Positions 1-9,262 of a stretch of 64,000 nucleotides of DNA are shown piece after piece. The stretch covers positions 1 to 64,000 of the forward strand of contig NZ_JAQYWB010000003.1 in NCBI RefSeq assembly GCF_030145185.1, read 5' to 3'. Source of the stretch: Desulfoluna sp. Lineage in GTDB: Bacteria > Desulfobacterota > Desulfobacteria > Desulfobacterales > Desulfolunaceae. The stretch's first letter is position 1; each line of letters starts with the position of its first letter. The position numbers and the translations under genes are program-made. The notes beneath the pieces are model-generated. The model searched no databases, was not told where the DNA came from, and saw nothing but the letters and a program-made list of their open reading frames with translations.

Positions 1-150
1 TGGCTCACCTCGCCGCCGGAGGCCACCCGCTTTCGAGGTGGCTCACCTCGCCGCCGGAGGCCACCCGCTTTCGAGGTGGCTCACCTCGCCGCCGGAGGCA
101 ACCTGCTTTCGAGGTGGCTCACCTTGCCGCCGGAGGCCGCCAAGTTGAAG
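1..150 (-). repeat. 38-bp tandem repeat array built from family-A ends
   Basis: Three near-identical 38-bp units (1-38, 39-76, 77-114) and a partial fourth (from 115) follow each other with no spacers. Each unit joins the end of family A (CGCCGCCGGAGGC) to its AGGTGGCTCACCT hairpin. The array runs off the left edge of the window, so its full length is unknown. It looks like local amplification of one arm of the dispersed element. It is not CRISPR because there are no unique spacers. Confidence 0.85.
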
Positions 151-222
151 AGGCCTCCGGCAACCCTGCCGGTGGTCAAACTTTTGCCAAGTTTGACCAC
201 CGGGGTTTGGCAAACAGGTTTT
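151..222 (+). repeat. Family-B repeat copy
   Basis: Begins with GCCTCCGG and CCCTGCCGG, then CAAACTTTTGCC, and ends in GTTTGGCAAACAGGTTTTAA. The same arrangement occurs at 57101-57174 and 57317-57390 and, inverted, at 55429-55480. It abuts the tandem family-A array on its left. The arms around 176-200 (GGTGGTCAAACTTTTG and CAAGTTTGACCACC) form a hairpin. Confidence 0.75.
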
Positions 223-271
223 AATCATCAATCGACGTCATGGCACCTTGGGTCACTGGCGACCCCATCAG

Positions 272-352
272 CGAATGTGATCGCCCTGAGGAACGAAGGG
301 TGGGAGCATTCGCCACCCGCTTTCAAGGTGGCCCACCTTGCCGCCGGAGGCT
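272..352 (-). repeat. Family-A repeat arm next to the pepT stop codon
   Basis: On the minus strand this reads GCCTCCGGCGGCAAGGTG, CCACCTTGAAAGC, then GCGAATGC and a stem-loop closed by CACCCTTCG/CCTCAGGG-like arms. The GCCTCC end lies 25 bp from the pepT stop codon at 378, and an A-rich stretch separates them. This placement recurs after about ten genes in the window. Confidence 0.8.
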
Positions 353-377
353 TTTTTTCATCCCTTCATCTTTTCCC

Positions 378-1622
378 CTACTCCGCCCAATACCCCACCA
401 CGCGTGCGCAGATCAGTAAGGCCTTATCCATGTCCTGGAGGCTGACCCATTCCATGGGGCCGTGGGGGTTTTGCATGCCGCAGAAGATGTTGGGGGTGGG
501 GATGCCTTTTTCGGTCATGAGGGAGCCGTCGGTGCCGCCGCGGAAGGCGAGCATATTGGGGATAAAACCCTCATCGAGGTAGGCTTTTTTGGCGAGTTCG
601 ACGGGGCGCATGTCGTTTTCGAGCCAGTAGCGCATGTTGCGGTATTCGGGTCTGATGGAGCAGGTGATGCGGGCGCGGGGCTCGGTTTTGGCGACGAGGG
701 CGCAGGTTTCGTTGAGGAGTTCGGCCTGTTTTTCGAGGCCGATCAGCTCGAAGTCCCGGAGGTTGAGTTTCAAGGTGGCTTCGGCGGCGTTGCCGGAGAT
801 GCTCTCTGTGAAGATAAACCCTTCGCGGCCTTGGGTGGATTCGGGGCTCAGGCGGTGCTTGGGCAGGATCTCGATGATTTTGGAGGCGAGGTAGAGGGCG
901 TTAACCAGGCGGTCTTTGGCGCAGCAGGTGTGGATGGAGACGCCTTTTATGTTGATCTCGGCCTGATCGGCGGAGAAGGTCTCGGCCACGAGGTCGCCGG
1001 GGTTTTCACCGTCCAGGGTGTAGGCAAAATCGGCGTGGATATCTTCCATGAAGGCGTCGGTGACGCCTCTGCCGATCTCTTCGTCGGGGGTGAAGCCGAT
1101 GCGGACATCGCCCCGGGGAATTTCCGGGTTATTGCGTAAATAATCGATGAGGCCCATGACAATGGCGACCCCGGCCTTGTCATCGGCGCCCAGGAGGGTT
1201 GTGCCGCTGGCCGTGACAATGTCTTCGCCTTTTTTGCCTTTCAGGTGCGGGTTCTCCTCGGGATCGATGACCACTGCCGGATCGTCGGGCAGCACCATGG
1301 TGTTTCCGTCCCAGCCATGATGCACAATGGGTTTTACCCCTGCCGCATGAAAGGAGGGGGCGGTGTCCACATGGGCCACAAAGGCGATGGTGGGGATCTT
1401 TCGGTCCGTGACGTTGCCGGGGAGGGTACCGAACACGGCCCCGTAATCCGTGAGGTGGGCGTCTTCAATGCCCACGGCTTTTAACTCTTCCACCATCATG
1501 CGGGACAGGTCCATCTGGCAGGCCGTGCTGGGGGCCGTGGGAGAGGACGCGTCGCTCTGGGTGTCTACTTTGCAGTATCGGACAAATCGTTCTTCAAGTG
1601 TTTTTATGCGTGGGTCAGACAT
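378..1622 (-). CDS. pepT: Peptidase T (tripeptide aminopeptidase, M20B)
   Basis: A 414-residue cytoplasmic zinc aminopeptidase that removes the N-terminal residue of tripeptides; the length fits the roughly 408-residue family. Expected metal and catalytic residues are visible: HVD (H84, D86), GADDKAG (D147/D148), PDEE (E181/E182), LDGE (D204) and the late NPHG histidine. The start chosen is the ATG at 1622, preceded by AAAGGAGACACC; a longer in-frame reading into the upstream spacer has no ribosome site. It is the last gene after dppF, so peptides brought in by the ABC importer can be hydrolysed at once. Confidence 0.95.
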   Translation of the reverse strand: MSDPRIKTLEERFVRYCKVDTQSDASSPTAPSTACQMDLSRMMVEELKAVGIEDAHLTDYGAVFGTLPGNVTDRKIPTIAFVAHVDTAPSFHAAGVKPIVHHGWDGNTMVLPDDPAVVIDPEENPHLKGKKGEDIVTASGTTLLGADDKAGVAIVMGLIDYLRNNPEIPRGDVRIGFTPDEEIGRGVTDAFMEDIHADFAYTLDGENPGDLVAETFSADQAEINIKGVSIHTCCAKDRLVNALYLASKIIEILPKHRLSPESTQGREGFIFTESISGNAAEATLKLNLRDFELIGLEKQAELLNETCALVAKTEPRARITCSIRPEYRNMRYWLENDMRPVELAKKAYLDEGFIPNMLAFRGGTDGSLMTEKGIPTPNIFCGMQNPHGPMEWVSLQDMDKALLICARVVGYWAE

Positions 1623-1664
1623 GGTGTCTCCTTTGATTTGATGCAGAGAGAAAGGGACAAAAAA

Positions 1665-1684
1665 GCGTGCCTCCGGAGGCATGC
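1665..1684. repeat. Minimal fused family-A ends between dppF and pepT
   Basis: GCCTCCGGAGGC (1669-1680) is a perfect 12-bp palindrome flanked by A-rich and T-rich DNA, like the outer ends of the paired elements elsewhere. It looks like a left and a right end joined with the interior missing. It could also be an independent short hairpin. Confidence 0.5.
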
Positions 1685-1689
1685 CCTTT

Positions 1690-2682
1690 TTAACCGGCAT
1701 TCACCGCGTTCGGCATCTCCTTTGCCATGACGGCTTCGGCCAGGTGGCAGGCGACGAAGTGGCCGGGGTTGACCTCTTTGAGTTCGGGGGTTTCGCTGGT
1801 ACAGGCTCCGATTTTTTTATAGTAGCAGCGGCCTGCGAAGCGGCATCCGGGGGGCGGGTTGATGGGGCTGGGGACGTCGCCTTCGAGGATGATGCGTTCT
1901 CTCTCGAGGTTGGGTTTGGGGATGGTGATGGCCGAGAGGAGCGCCCGGGTGTAGGCGTGGACCGGGGCTTTAAAGATGGTTTTATAGTCGGCCATCTCCA
2001 CGATGCGGCCTAAGTACATCACAGCGATACGATCCGACACGTGGTGGACCACGGAGAGGTCGTGGGAGATGAAGAGGTAGGTGAGGCCCATCTCTTTCTG
2101 GAGGTTGTCCAGAAGGTTCAGGACCTGGGCCTGGATGCAGACGTCTAAGGCCGACACGGGTTCGTCCAGGACGAGGAACTCGGGGTTCAGGGCCAGGGCG
2201 CGGGCGATGCCGACGCGCTGGCGTCGTCCGCCGTCGAGCTCGTGGGGGTAGCTGTTGGACAGGCGATTGCCTAAGCCCACGATGTCCATGAGTTCCCGGA
2301 CGCGTTTGGCGCGGTCGTCGCTGGAGCCGATCCCTTTAACGTCCAGGGGCTCGGAGATGAGATCCGAAACGGAGAGGCGGGGGTTCAGGCTGGAGTAGGG
2401 GTCCTGAAAGACCATCTGCATTTTGGAGCGCATGGCCTTCATCTCTTTTTTCGGCAGAGGCAGGATGTCGTTGCCGTTGAAGATCACCTGGCCTGAGGAG
2501 GGCTCCAGGAGCCGGATCACGGCCCGGCCCGTGGTGGACTTTCCGCAGCCGGATTCACCGACCAGCCCTAAGGTCTCGCCTTTTTGGATGTCAAAGCTGA
2601 CATCGTCCACGGCGTGCAGGGGGCCTTTTTTGGTGTCGAAGTATTTTTTCAGGTTCTGAACCTGGATAAAGGGCGCGGTCAT
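1690..2682 (-). CDS. dppF: Peptide ABC transporter ATP-binding protein (DppF/OppF type)
   Basis: 330-residue ATPase that powers peptide import. Walker A is GESGCGKST (residues 42-50), Walker B is LVLDEP (about 170-175), and the C-terminal oligopeptide domain has the CRFAGRC cysteines. The signature motif is LDGGR (149-153) rather than the usual LSGGQ; its partner DppD keeps LSGG-like FSGGM. The ATG at 2682 overlaps the dppD stop by 4 bp (ATGA) and has CCAAGGAGGTGCCGC upstream, showing translational coupling. Substrate (di- or oligopeptide) cannot be told from the ATPase. Confidence 0.92.
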   Translation of the reverse strand: MTAPFIQVQNLKKYFDTKKGPLHAVDDVSFDIQKGETLGLVGESGCGKSTTGRAVIRLLEPSSGQVIFNGNDILPLPKKEMKAMRSKMQMVFQDPYSSLNPRLSVSDLISEPLDVKGIGSSDDRAKRVRELMDIVGLGNRLSNSYPHELDGGRRQRVGIARALALNPEFLVLDEPVSALDVCIQAQVLNLLDNLQKEMGLTYLFISHDLSVVHHVSDRIAVMYLGRIVEMADYKTIFKAPVHAYTRALLSAITIPKPNLERERIILEGDVPSPINPPPGCRFAGRCYYKKIGACTSETPELKEVNPGHFVACHLAEAVMAKEMPNAVNAG

Positions 2683-3653
2683 GCGGCACCTCCTTGGAGA
2701 AAGCAGGCCACCATGTGACCGTTTTCAAGGGTGACGGGTTGTGGGGTCTCAGTGCTGCAGCGAGGCATGGCGTTCTTGCATCGGGGGTGAAAGGGACAGC
2801 CTTTGGGCATGTCCGTGGGGTCTGGGGGCAGGCCCGGAATAACGGCGAGGCTTTCCCGCTCTTCTTCCACGTTGGGGATGGAGGCGAAGAGGCCCTGGGT
2901 GTATGGGTGTCTGGGCGTTTCAAAGAGGAGCTCGGTGGTGGCCTCTTCCACGATGCGTCCTGCGTACATGATGGCCACGCGGTCGCAGGTTTCGGCCACG
3001 ATGCCGAGGTCGTGGGTGATCATGATCATGGCGGTGTTGAATTTTTTCTTCAGGGCTTTCATGAGCTCCAGCACCTGGGCCTGGATGGTGACGTCCAGGG
3101 CGGTGGTGGGCTCATCGGCGATGAGCAGGGCCGGGTTGCAGGCCAGGGCAATGGCGATGATGACCCGCTGTTTCATGCCCCCGCTGAACTGGTGGGGGTA
3201 TTCGCTGGCGCGTTCCGGCTGAATGCCCACGGTCTCCAGCATGGTGAGGGCCGCTTTCAGGGCCTCTTCCGCGGAGAGCTTGTTGTGCAGGGCGATCATC
3301 TCCGCCACCTGCTCGTCCACGGGCATGATGGGGTTTAAGGAGGTCATGGGATCCTGGAAGATCATGGCGATCTTGCCGCCCCGGATTTTTCGCATCTCCG
3401 CGTCAGAGGCCTGGTTCAGGTCTGTTCCCTCAAAAAGGATCTCTCCGCCGGTGATGCGGCCGGGAGGATCTGCGATGAGCTGCATGACAGAAAGGGCCAT
3501 GGTGGTCTTTCCGGCCCCGGTCTCCCCCACAAGGCCCAGGGTCTCGCCCCGGTCGATGGAGAGATGAAGACCGGCAACCGCCTCGACGGCCCCGTTGTCT
3601 GTTGCGTACCGGACGCTCAAGTCTCGGATGGATAGTAAGGGTGTGTTGGACAT
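2679..3653 (-). CDS. dppD: Peptide ABC transporter ATP-binding protein (DppD/OppD type)
   Basis: 324-residue partner ATPase of the importer. Walker [10 protein letters not shown] (about 43-51), signature FSGGM (156-160), Walker B LLIADEP, and a C-terminal domain with the CPFHPRC cysteines seen in DppD/OppD proteins. Its ATG at 3653 is preceded by GGAGTTAACTATAT. A paired family-A element separates it from dppC, although both genes run the same way and belong to one functional unit. Confidence 0.92.
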   Translation of the reverse strand: MSNTPLLSIRDLSVRYATDNGAVEAVAGLHLSIDRGETLGLVGETGAGKTTMALSVMQLIADPPGRITGGEILFEGTDLNQASDAEMRKIRGGKIAMIFQDPMTSLNPIMPVDEQVAEMIALHNKLSAEEALKAALTMLETVGIQPERASEYPHQFSGGMKQRVIIAIALACNPALLIADEPTTALDVTIQAQVLELMKALKKKFNTAMIMITHDLGIVAETCDRVAIMYAGRIVEEATTELLFETPRHPYTQGLFASIPNVEEERESLAVIPGLPPDPTDMPKGCPFHPRCKNAMPRCSTETPQPVTLENGHMVACFLQGGAA

Positions 3654-3687
3654 ATATAGTTAACTCCGGTTAGGGCTGGGTTAAAAA

Positions 3688-4091
3688 AGCAAGCCTCCGG
3701 CGGCGAGGTGTGCCACCTCGAAAGCAGGTTGCCCTTGCGCTTCGCCCGCCATTAAAGCGGGTGGTTGTTCGGGTATTGCCACAAGTTTCGAGAGGCTGTG
3801 TACCCTCTGTCGTGACTCTTTGTGGGGCATCAGCGGCAAGCGTCGCTACGTTGGGAAAAATCATCTTCAAAGCGGGCTATTCTGCTCTTAACTCATGGCT
3901 TCCATCGACCTCACTGACGTGAGGTAAATGCATTCACAACGTCAAGGGTCTTGTGACACAATTTGGGTTACCTCCAGCCTTGGAGGCGGGCGCAGCCCGC
4001 AGGGAATGCGAATGTAATTTGGCCCGAGGAACGAGGGACAAAGTGCATTCGCTATCTGCTTTCAAGGTGGCCCACCTTGCCGCCGGAGGCT
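3688..4091. repeat. Paired inverted family-A element between dppC and dppD
   Basis: Fills the dppC-dppD spacer. The left arm (3688-3760) reads AAGCCTCCGGCGGCGAGGTG, then CCACCTCGAAAGC. The right arm (about 3995-4091) is its inverse, ending TTGCCGCCGGAGGC. The GCCTCC ends face outward: the right end is 11 bp from the dppC stop and the left end 36 bp upstream of the dppD start. The interior has no open frame I would believe. Confidence 0.8.
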
Positions 4092-4102
4092 CGTTTTTCC
4101 CC

Positions 4103-4957
4103 TTAGTTTCTCAATTTAGGATCCAAGGCGTCCCGAAGGCCGTCGCCCAGGAAGTTGAGCCCCAAAATGGTGATCATGATGGCCATGCCGGGGAAGATGG
4201 TCATGTAGGGGTAGTCCCGGATGAACTCGCGTCCGCCGGAGAGCATGGCACCCCATTCCGGTGTGGGGGGTTCCAGGCCGAGGCCGATAAAGCTTAAGCC
4301 TGCGGCGGTCAGGATGGCAAAGGCGACCCCTAAGGTGGCCTGTACGATGATCGGGGCCATGCAGTTGGGCAGGATGTGGCGGAAGATGATCCGCAGGTCG
4401 CTGGATCCCACGGAGACGGCGGCTTCCACAAATTCCTGGTCTCGGATGGAGAGGACCGAGGCCCTGACAAGACGCGCGTATTGGGGAATCGCAGCGATGC
4501 CCACGGCCAGCATCAGGTTCAGGAGTCCGGGTCCCAGGGAGGCGGCCACCGAGATGGCCAGGAGCAGCTGGGGAATGGAGAGCAGGATATCCATCAACCG
4601 CATGAGGATGTTGTCGGTGCGCCCGCCGTAATACCCGGCCACAGCGCCGATAAAGCCGCCGACCATAACGGAGAATCCCACGGCCACAAAGCCCACCTGC
4701 AAGGAGATGCGGCTGCCGTGGATGATGCGGCTTAAGATGTCCCGGCCGAATTCATCGGTGCCGAACCAGTGAAGCTTGGACGGTCCTTCCAGGGTGGCGA
4801 ACAGGTCCTGCTCGTCAAAGGGGAAGGGGGCGATGATGTCTGCCAGGAGGGCGGTGGCAAGCAGGCCGAACAGAATACAGAGGCCTATCATGGCCATGCG
4901 GTTTTTTTTCAGACGGGCAAAGACCTGGCCCCAGAGAGAATTTTTCTTGGTCTGCAC
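4103..4957 (-). CDS. dppC: Peptide ABC transporter permease (DppC/OppC type)
   Basis: 284-residue inner-membrane permease. A cytoplasmic N-terminus rich in Lys/Arg, a first membrane segment (about 20-45), the DppC-type FGTDEFGRDILSRI segment, and the EAA-loop pattern (EAAVSVGSSDLRIIFRHILP) that contacts the ATPases are all present. Translation begins with GTG at 4957, with AAGGAGCCTCC upstream. It starts 9 bp after the dppB stop. Length and motifs are normal for the family. Confidence 0.92.
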   Translation of the reverse strand: MQTKKNSLWGQVFARLKKNRMAMIGLCILFGLLATALLADIIAPFPFDEQDLFATLEGPSKLHWFGTDEFGRDILSRIIHGSRISLQVGFVAVGFSVMVGGFIGAVAGYYGGRTDNILMRLMDILLSIPQLLLAISVAASLGPGLLNLMLAVGIAAIPQYARLVRASVLSIRDQEFVEAAVSVGSSDLRIIFRHILPNCMAPIIVQATLGVAFAILTAAGLSFIGLGLEPPTPEWGAMLSGGREFIRDYPYMTIFPGMAIMITILGLNFLGDGLRDALDPKLRN

Positions 4958-4966
4958 GGAGGCTCC

Positions 4967-5896
4967 TTATGAATATTGGGATTTAATGCGTGGGTCGAGC
5001 CAGGCATAGAGAAGGTCCACACCCAGGTTGACCAGGCAGAAGGCCAGGGCGATGAAGAGCACGCCCCCCTGGACCATGGGATAATCCCGCATCTCAATGG
5101 AACTGACCATGAGGCGTCCCAGTCCCGGAATGGAGAAGATGATCTCGGTGAGCACCGCGCCGCCCAGAAGAATACCGAACTGAATGCCGGCAATGGTGAC
5201 CACAGGGACCAGGGCGTTGGGCAGGGCGTGCTTCCAGATGACCACGCTCTCCTTCTGGCCTTTGGAACGGGCCGTGCGGATGTAGTCCTGACGGACCACC
5301 TCCAGCATACTGGATCGGGTCATGCGGGTGATGATGGCCACGCTCTGGAGCCCTAAGGTGACGGCGGGCATGATCATGGCCTGGACGGAGTCAAAACCGG
5401 ACGGAGGCAGCCAGCCCAGTTTCACCGTAAAAAGCAGGATGAGGAGAAGGCCTAACCAGAAGACCGGCATGGAGATGCCGATAAGGGCAAAGAGCGTGAC
5501 AATGTTGTCGAAGATCGAGTATTGCCTCACCGCCGTCACAATACCGCAGGGAATCCCCACCAGCAGGGCGATGCCCATGGCCAGCGCGGAGAGCTTTAAG
5601 GTAACGGGAAAGGCCGTCATCAGCTCATTCCACACGGGCCGCTTGGTGATGTAGGAGCGGCCGATGTCTGCGTGAACCACGGCTTTGTATACATAGCGGC
5701 CGAACTGAAGAAGAAAGGGGTCGTTAAGGCCCATCTCCGCCCGCAGGTTGTCCACATCCACCTGGGGAGCCTGTTCTCCCAGCACCATGCGGGCCGGGTC
5801 ACCGGGTGTGACGTACATCAGGGCAAAAACAATGAAGACAACGCCGAGAATCACAGGGATTAACATGGCGCATCGTCTCAGAATATAGCCGAGCAA
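4967..5896 (-). CDS. dppB: Peptide ABC transporter permease (DppB/OppB type)
   Basis: 309-residue permease. The N-terminal segment GYILRRCAMLIPVILGVV, the TPGDPA periplasmic motif and the EAA-like loop (RSKGQKESVVIWKHALPNAL) are typical of DppB. I place the start at TTG (5896) because AAGGAGG lies 5 nt upstream and the protein then begins as family members do. The open frame continues upstream to 6103, but that part is translated family-A repeat and should not be annotated as protein. Confidence 0.9.
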   Translation of the reverse strand: MLGYILRRCAMLIPVILGVVFIVFALMYVTPGDPARMVLGEQAPQVDVDNLRAEMGLNDPFLLQFGRYVYKAVVHADIGRSYITKRPVWNELMTAFPVTLKLSALAMGIALLVGIPCGIVTAVRQYSIFDNIVTLFALIGISMPVFWLGLLLILLFTVKLGWLPPSGFDSVQAMIMPAVTLGLQSVAIITRMTRSSMLEVVRQDYIRTARSKGQKESVVIWKHALPNALVPVVTIAGIQFGILLGGAVLTEIIFSIPGLGRLMVSSIEMRDYPMVQGGVLFIALAFCLVNLGVDLLYAWLDPRIKSQYS

Positions 5897-5950
5897 TTCG
5901 ACCTCCTTACTGCAAGAGTTTTGAAAAATGGTGCCGGCAAAGGCTAATAA

Positions 5951-6343
5951 AGCCTGCATCCGGCGGCGAGGTGGGCCACCTCGAAAGCATATGGCGAATG
6001 CGCTTTGTCCTTCGTTTCTCAGGTCAAATCGTATTCGCCTTCGGCTCGGGCGTCGCCCGACTCCAGAGTTTGGAGATGATGCCAAGGGTGTCATACGTTT
6101 CAAAGGGTGTGGGGTTATACGAAAACCCGCTCCCTGGGTTACGACGTCTCATGAGGCAACGAACCAAGCGTCGGACTTATTTGGCCCATACTTCGGATGT
6201 CTCAGGATCGTGTCCACAGCCTTGAAATGATGGGGCTGCCTGTGTTCTCCTCCCGCATGAAAGGCAGTCGGAGGTTGCCCCGAGGGGCAACCTCCGACTG
6301 AGATAAGGGGTGCAGGGGATCGTCCCCTGCACGCCGGAGGCAA
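5951..6343. repeat. Family-A element between dppA and dppB
   Basis: The left arm (5951-6040) has GCATCCGGCGGCGAGGTG, GGCCACCTCGAAAGC, then GCGAATGCG and a CTTCG/TCAGG stem-loop. The right end is reduced to CACGCCGGAGGC (6331-6342), 8 bp from the dppA stop. Between them GGCAACCTCCGACTG (about 6285-6300) and its inverse form another hairpin. No gene is seen in the 454-bp spacer. Confidence 0.65.
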
Positions 6344-6350
6344 TGGTTTA

Positions 6351-7895
6351 CTATTTCTTCATCTTCACGTCATAGAGGGCGTGGAAGCCGTAGGGGCTGG
6401 GCTCGAAGCCTTCCAGGTAGTCCTGGACGCCATAGGCGATTTTTTTGTTGGCCAGGAAGACCCAGGGCGCTTTTTCACGGAGTTGGTCCTGGATTTCAAA
6501 GTACAGGGCCTTCCGGGCATCGCCGTCGGGGGTGATGCGGGCTTTATCGAGGAGGGCATCCACCTCGGGGTCGCCGAAGGCTGCGAAGTTGTTGCCGCCG
6601 ATCTGCGAGGAGTGGAAGGTGGGGTAAACCGCCATGTCAGGGTCGGGAGTCTGGCAGGTCCAGCCCACGATGAAGAGCTCATGCTTGTTGTCTTTCAGGC
6701 CCTGGAGGTAGGCGCCCCACTCCAGTACCTGGATTTTGACGGTGACACCGATTTTTTTAAGCTGGGCCTGGATGATGGTGGCCATGTCCACGCGAACCTT
6801 CTTGGAGTTGGTCCAGAGGATGGTGGTCAGGCCGTCGGGGTAGCCCGCCTCGGCGAGGAGTTTCTTCGCTTTGGTGAGGTCTGTTTTCGAGGGCTCAAGG
6901 TCGGTGTTGGCATATTTGACGTTGGGGGCGATGGGGCCGAAGGCGGGGAAGGCGTTGCCTCTGAACACGGCTTTTACACTGCCCGGGATGTTGATGGCCA
7001 GGGTCAGGGCCTGACGGAGTTTTTCGTTGTCGTAGGGGGCCTTGCTGCAGTTGAAACCCATGTAGGTGGTGGCGGTGTCCACCAGGGTCTGGAGTTTCAG
7101 GTTTTTGTTGGCTTTTACGCGGGAGACGTCGAGGGAAGAGACCTCAAAGGCAATATCGATATCGCCGCTCTCCAGCTCAATGGTGCGGTTGGAGGCTTCG
7201 GGGATGACGCGCAGGACCATCTTGGGGAATTCAGGCTTGTTGCCGTGGTACCCTTCGAAAAGTTCCAGCTCGATGCGGTCGCCTTTTTTCCAGGCGGTGA
7301 GTTTGTAGGGGCCAGTGCCGACGGGGTTAAACCCGTAGTCGTTCCCGGCCGCTTCCACAGCCTTCTGGTTGAGAATGACTCCGCCACCGAAGTGGGTCAG
7401 GGCGGCCAGGAAGGAGCTCATCGCCTCTTTGGTTTTTACCTCAAAGGTGAGGCCGTCGATTTTTTTAAAGCCGTCCGGGTCGATGACCCCGAGGATGTGG
7501 CGGACAGAGGCCCCTTTTTCATAGGCGCGCTTCAAGCTGTAAAGGGCATCATCAGCGGTGAGGGTCTCTCCGTTATGAAATTTTACCCCTTTTTTCAGGG
7601 TGAACCGGTAGGTCTTTCCATCCACGCGATCAATCTTTTCTGCCAGGCTGGGGACGATATTGCCTTGGGCATCGATGGCCACGAGGGTTTCATAGATCTG
7701 GCGCATGGCGTTGGAAGAGGCCACGTCGTTGGTCATATAGGGATCAAGGGTCTTGGCGTCATAGGTGGTGGCAACCACCAGGGTATCCGGGTGTTTGGGC
7801 GTTCGGGCCAGGGCGCTTGGCACGGTGATCATGCTGGCGAGCAGGACCATGAGACCGCCTTTGGCCAGGCGGCTATACGAGATGTTCCAATTCAT
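6351..7895 (-). CDS. dppA: Periplasmic peptide-binding protein of the ABC importer (SBP_bac_5)
   Basis: 514 residues with an N-terminal signal peptide (hydrophobic LMVLLASMITV, cleavage probably after ALA near residue 30). No lipobox cysteine is seen, so it should be a free periplasmic protein. Family hallmarks include LDPYMTND near the N-terminus, the GVKFHNGETLTADDALYSLK segment and VGTGPYKLTAWKKGDRIELE. It captures peptides and delivers them to DppBC. It is first in the operon, with AAAGG 8 nt before the ATG. Other SBP_bac_5 substrates (glutathione, nickel chelates) cannot be excluded, but pepT in the operon favours peptides. Confidence 0.9.
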   Translation of the reverse strand: MNWNISYSRLAKGGLMVLLASMITVPSALARTPKHPDTLVVATTYDAKTLDPYMTNDVASSNAMRQIYETLVAIDAQGNIVPSLAEKIDRVDGKTYRFTLKKGVKFHNGETLTADDALYSLKRAYEKGASVRHILGVIDPDGFKKIDGLTFEVKTKEAMSSFLAALTHFGGGVILNQKAVEAAGNDYGFNPVGTGPYKLTAWKKGDRIELELFEGYHGNKPEFPKMVLRVIPEASNRTIELESGDIDIAFEVSSLDVSRVKANKNLKLQTLVDTATTYMGFNCSKAPYDNEKLRQALTLAINIPGSVKAVFRGNAFPAFGPIAPNVKYANTDLEPSKTDLTKAKKLLAEAGYPDGLTTILWTNSKKVRVDMATIIQAQLKKIGVTVKIQVLEWGAYLQGLKDNKHELFIVGWTCQTPDPDMAVYPTFHSSQIGGNNFAAFGDPEVDALLDKARITPDGDARKALYFEIQDQLREKAPWVFLANKKIAYGVQDYLEGFEPSPYGFHALYDVKMKK

Positions 7896-8448
7896 GGGTA
7901 TACCTTTCCGTGTGATTAGAAATAGTGAGGGTTTTCAGTCGCATTCTTCATTTTTTCTATTCATTTCTTTGTCTTGTTATGAACCGCTTAAAATTTAGAC
8001 AAAACAATAAAATCCTAATTGAAGAATATTTTATTACCATGCCTTTTGTTGTCTGGCACGGTTTTTTCATCGATGGCCTAAGAGGCCTGAAAATAGGGGC
8101 TTTGGGTCTGGGAATCAGAGAGGAACACGCGGTGATGCGGGGGTCTGGGTAAAATCAAGTAAGTTTTTAAGATGGATAGATCGTTTTGCCTATGTGGCGG
8201 GGGGCTTTTGATTTTGCTGATGACGATGGGGCAGGAGCGCTTCTGCGTGAAAACGAGCTGACAGCGTGTCGGCGGGCTGATACAGTCTGTCTGTTATACA
8301 AATGCTGTTTGAGAACAGGATACATGTTCTCTTGCCGCTCGAAGGAAAAGACCTTTATTGATGCCGTTTCCGAGACGTTTTACGGGAGACGGGATAACCG
8401 CATATCTCGCAGTCAAGGCTGCGGGATGACGAGACCAGGGAGGATTAA
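7896..8448. other. Divergent spacer upstream of dppA and the Dabb gene
   Basis: 553 bp, AT-rich near dppA. It must hold the promoters for the minus-strand dpp operon and the plus-strand Dabb gene. On the minus strand TTGTCT followed after 17 nt by TAACAA (near 7970-8000) is a weak candidate. Short open frames here have no credible protein character. No repeat of family A or B is present. Confidence 0.4.
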
Positions 8449-8751
8449 ATGATCAAGCATGTCGTGGCATTTCGTATCAAAAAAGAGTTCAGTGAAAATG
8501 AAAAAACAGAGGCCATGAATAAAATGAAATCCCTTTTGGACGCCCTTCCTCCGAAAATTGCCGAGTTGAAAGCCGCCGAGGTGGGCCTTAATTTCAACCC
8601 CACCGATGCCGCCTTTGACGTGGTGCTGACCACCTCCCACGACAGCGTGGAGGAGCTCAACACCTATGCGGGGCACCCCGACCACCTGGAAGTACTGGCC
8701 TACATCCGTTCCGTGATCTCCGAGCGTGTTGTGGTGGATTACGAGGTGTAA
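8449..8751 (+). CDS. Dabb-domain (stress-responsive alpha/beta-barrel) protein
   Basis: 100 residues. The N-terminal IKHVVAFRIK strand and the HPDHLEVLAYI segment near residues 75-87 match the Dabb dimeric alpha/beta-barrel fold. Proteins of this fold are small cytoplasmic dimers; functions range from polyketide cyclisation to unknown stress roles, so no reaction can be assigned. GGGAGGATTAA sits directly before the ATG. It is a single-gene unit with a strong terminator 56 bp downstream. Confidence 0.85.
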   Translation: MIKHVVAFRIKKEFSENEKTEAMNKMKSLLDALPPKIAELKAAEVGLNFNPTDAAFDVVLTTSHDSVEELNTYAGHPDHLEVLAYIRSVISERVVVDYEV

Positions 8752-8807
8752 CGCAGCAGAACAAATATACTTCTCGGAAGACAATCCCCGGAAATATCCG
8801 GGATAGG

Positions 8808-8846
8808 GCCGTGATTTCATCCTGAATGGATGGATCACGGCTTTTT
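8808..8846 (+). terminator. Rho-independent terminator after the Dabb gene
   Basis: GCCGTGAT (8808-8815) pairs with ATCACGGC (8834-8841), and the inner CATCC pairs with GGATG. The stem is followed by TTTTT (8842-8846). Confidence 0.85.
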
Positions 8847-8887
8847 ATGTTGCGCGGGTGTCCTGATCATCATGACATCCCGGTTCG

Positions 8888-8954
8888 TTCAATTTACTGA
8901 ACAACTCTGCGATTCACCATAGTGAATTTCAGGTATTCACCCAAGATAGTGAAC
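8888..8954. promoter_or_regulatory. Cluster of TTCAC/GTGAA inverted repeats
   Basis: ATTCAC-CATA-GTGAAT (8912-8927) is a perfect palindrome with a 4-nt centre. A second pair, TTCAC (8936-8940) and GTGAA (8949-8953), follows, and TTCA/TGAA arms precede at about 8888-8901. Three similar half-site pairs in 65 bp look like an operator cluster. The nearest downstream gene is the lipoprotein at 9263, about 300 bp away; the rest of that spacer shows nothing else. Confidence 0.35.
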
Positions 8955-9262
8955 GTAAAAAAGTCAATTTCTATAAACAGTATACCTGCCGTTGCGAAAT
9001 GCCGAACATTTTTCGGCTCGTTAAACCAATGATTTTTTTGAGTATTTTAGAGTTTTCTGCATCGTCCCACCCACTTGGAAAAGAGAATCCTGTTTTTTGC
9101 CAACAATGGAACAGAACGTGCAAATCCTAATAAGCAAGACTCCAGGTCACTCCCAAAGGCGCACCAATGGCTGAACCCTCGGCCCTCTCCTCCGACTCTA
9201 TCTGACTGGCGCATGTTGACGACCTGGCGCACCACGTTCCATAAAAAAAACAGGAGTCGGCT

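Noticed and set aside
1-150. CRISPR array from 38-bp units
   Set aside because: Units are directly adjacent, so there are no spacers, and the unit is the arm of a dispersed spacer repeat.
6381-7919. 512-aa open frame antisense to the peptide-binding protein gene
   Set aside because: Same codon-mirror effect; the opposite strand encodes a complete SBP_bac_5 protein with signal peptide and ribosome site.
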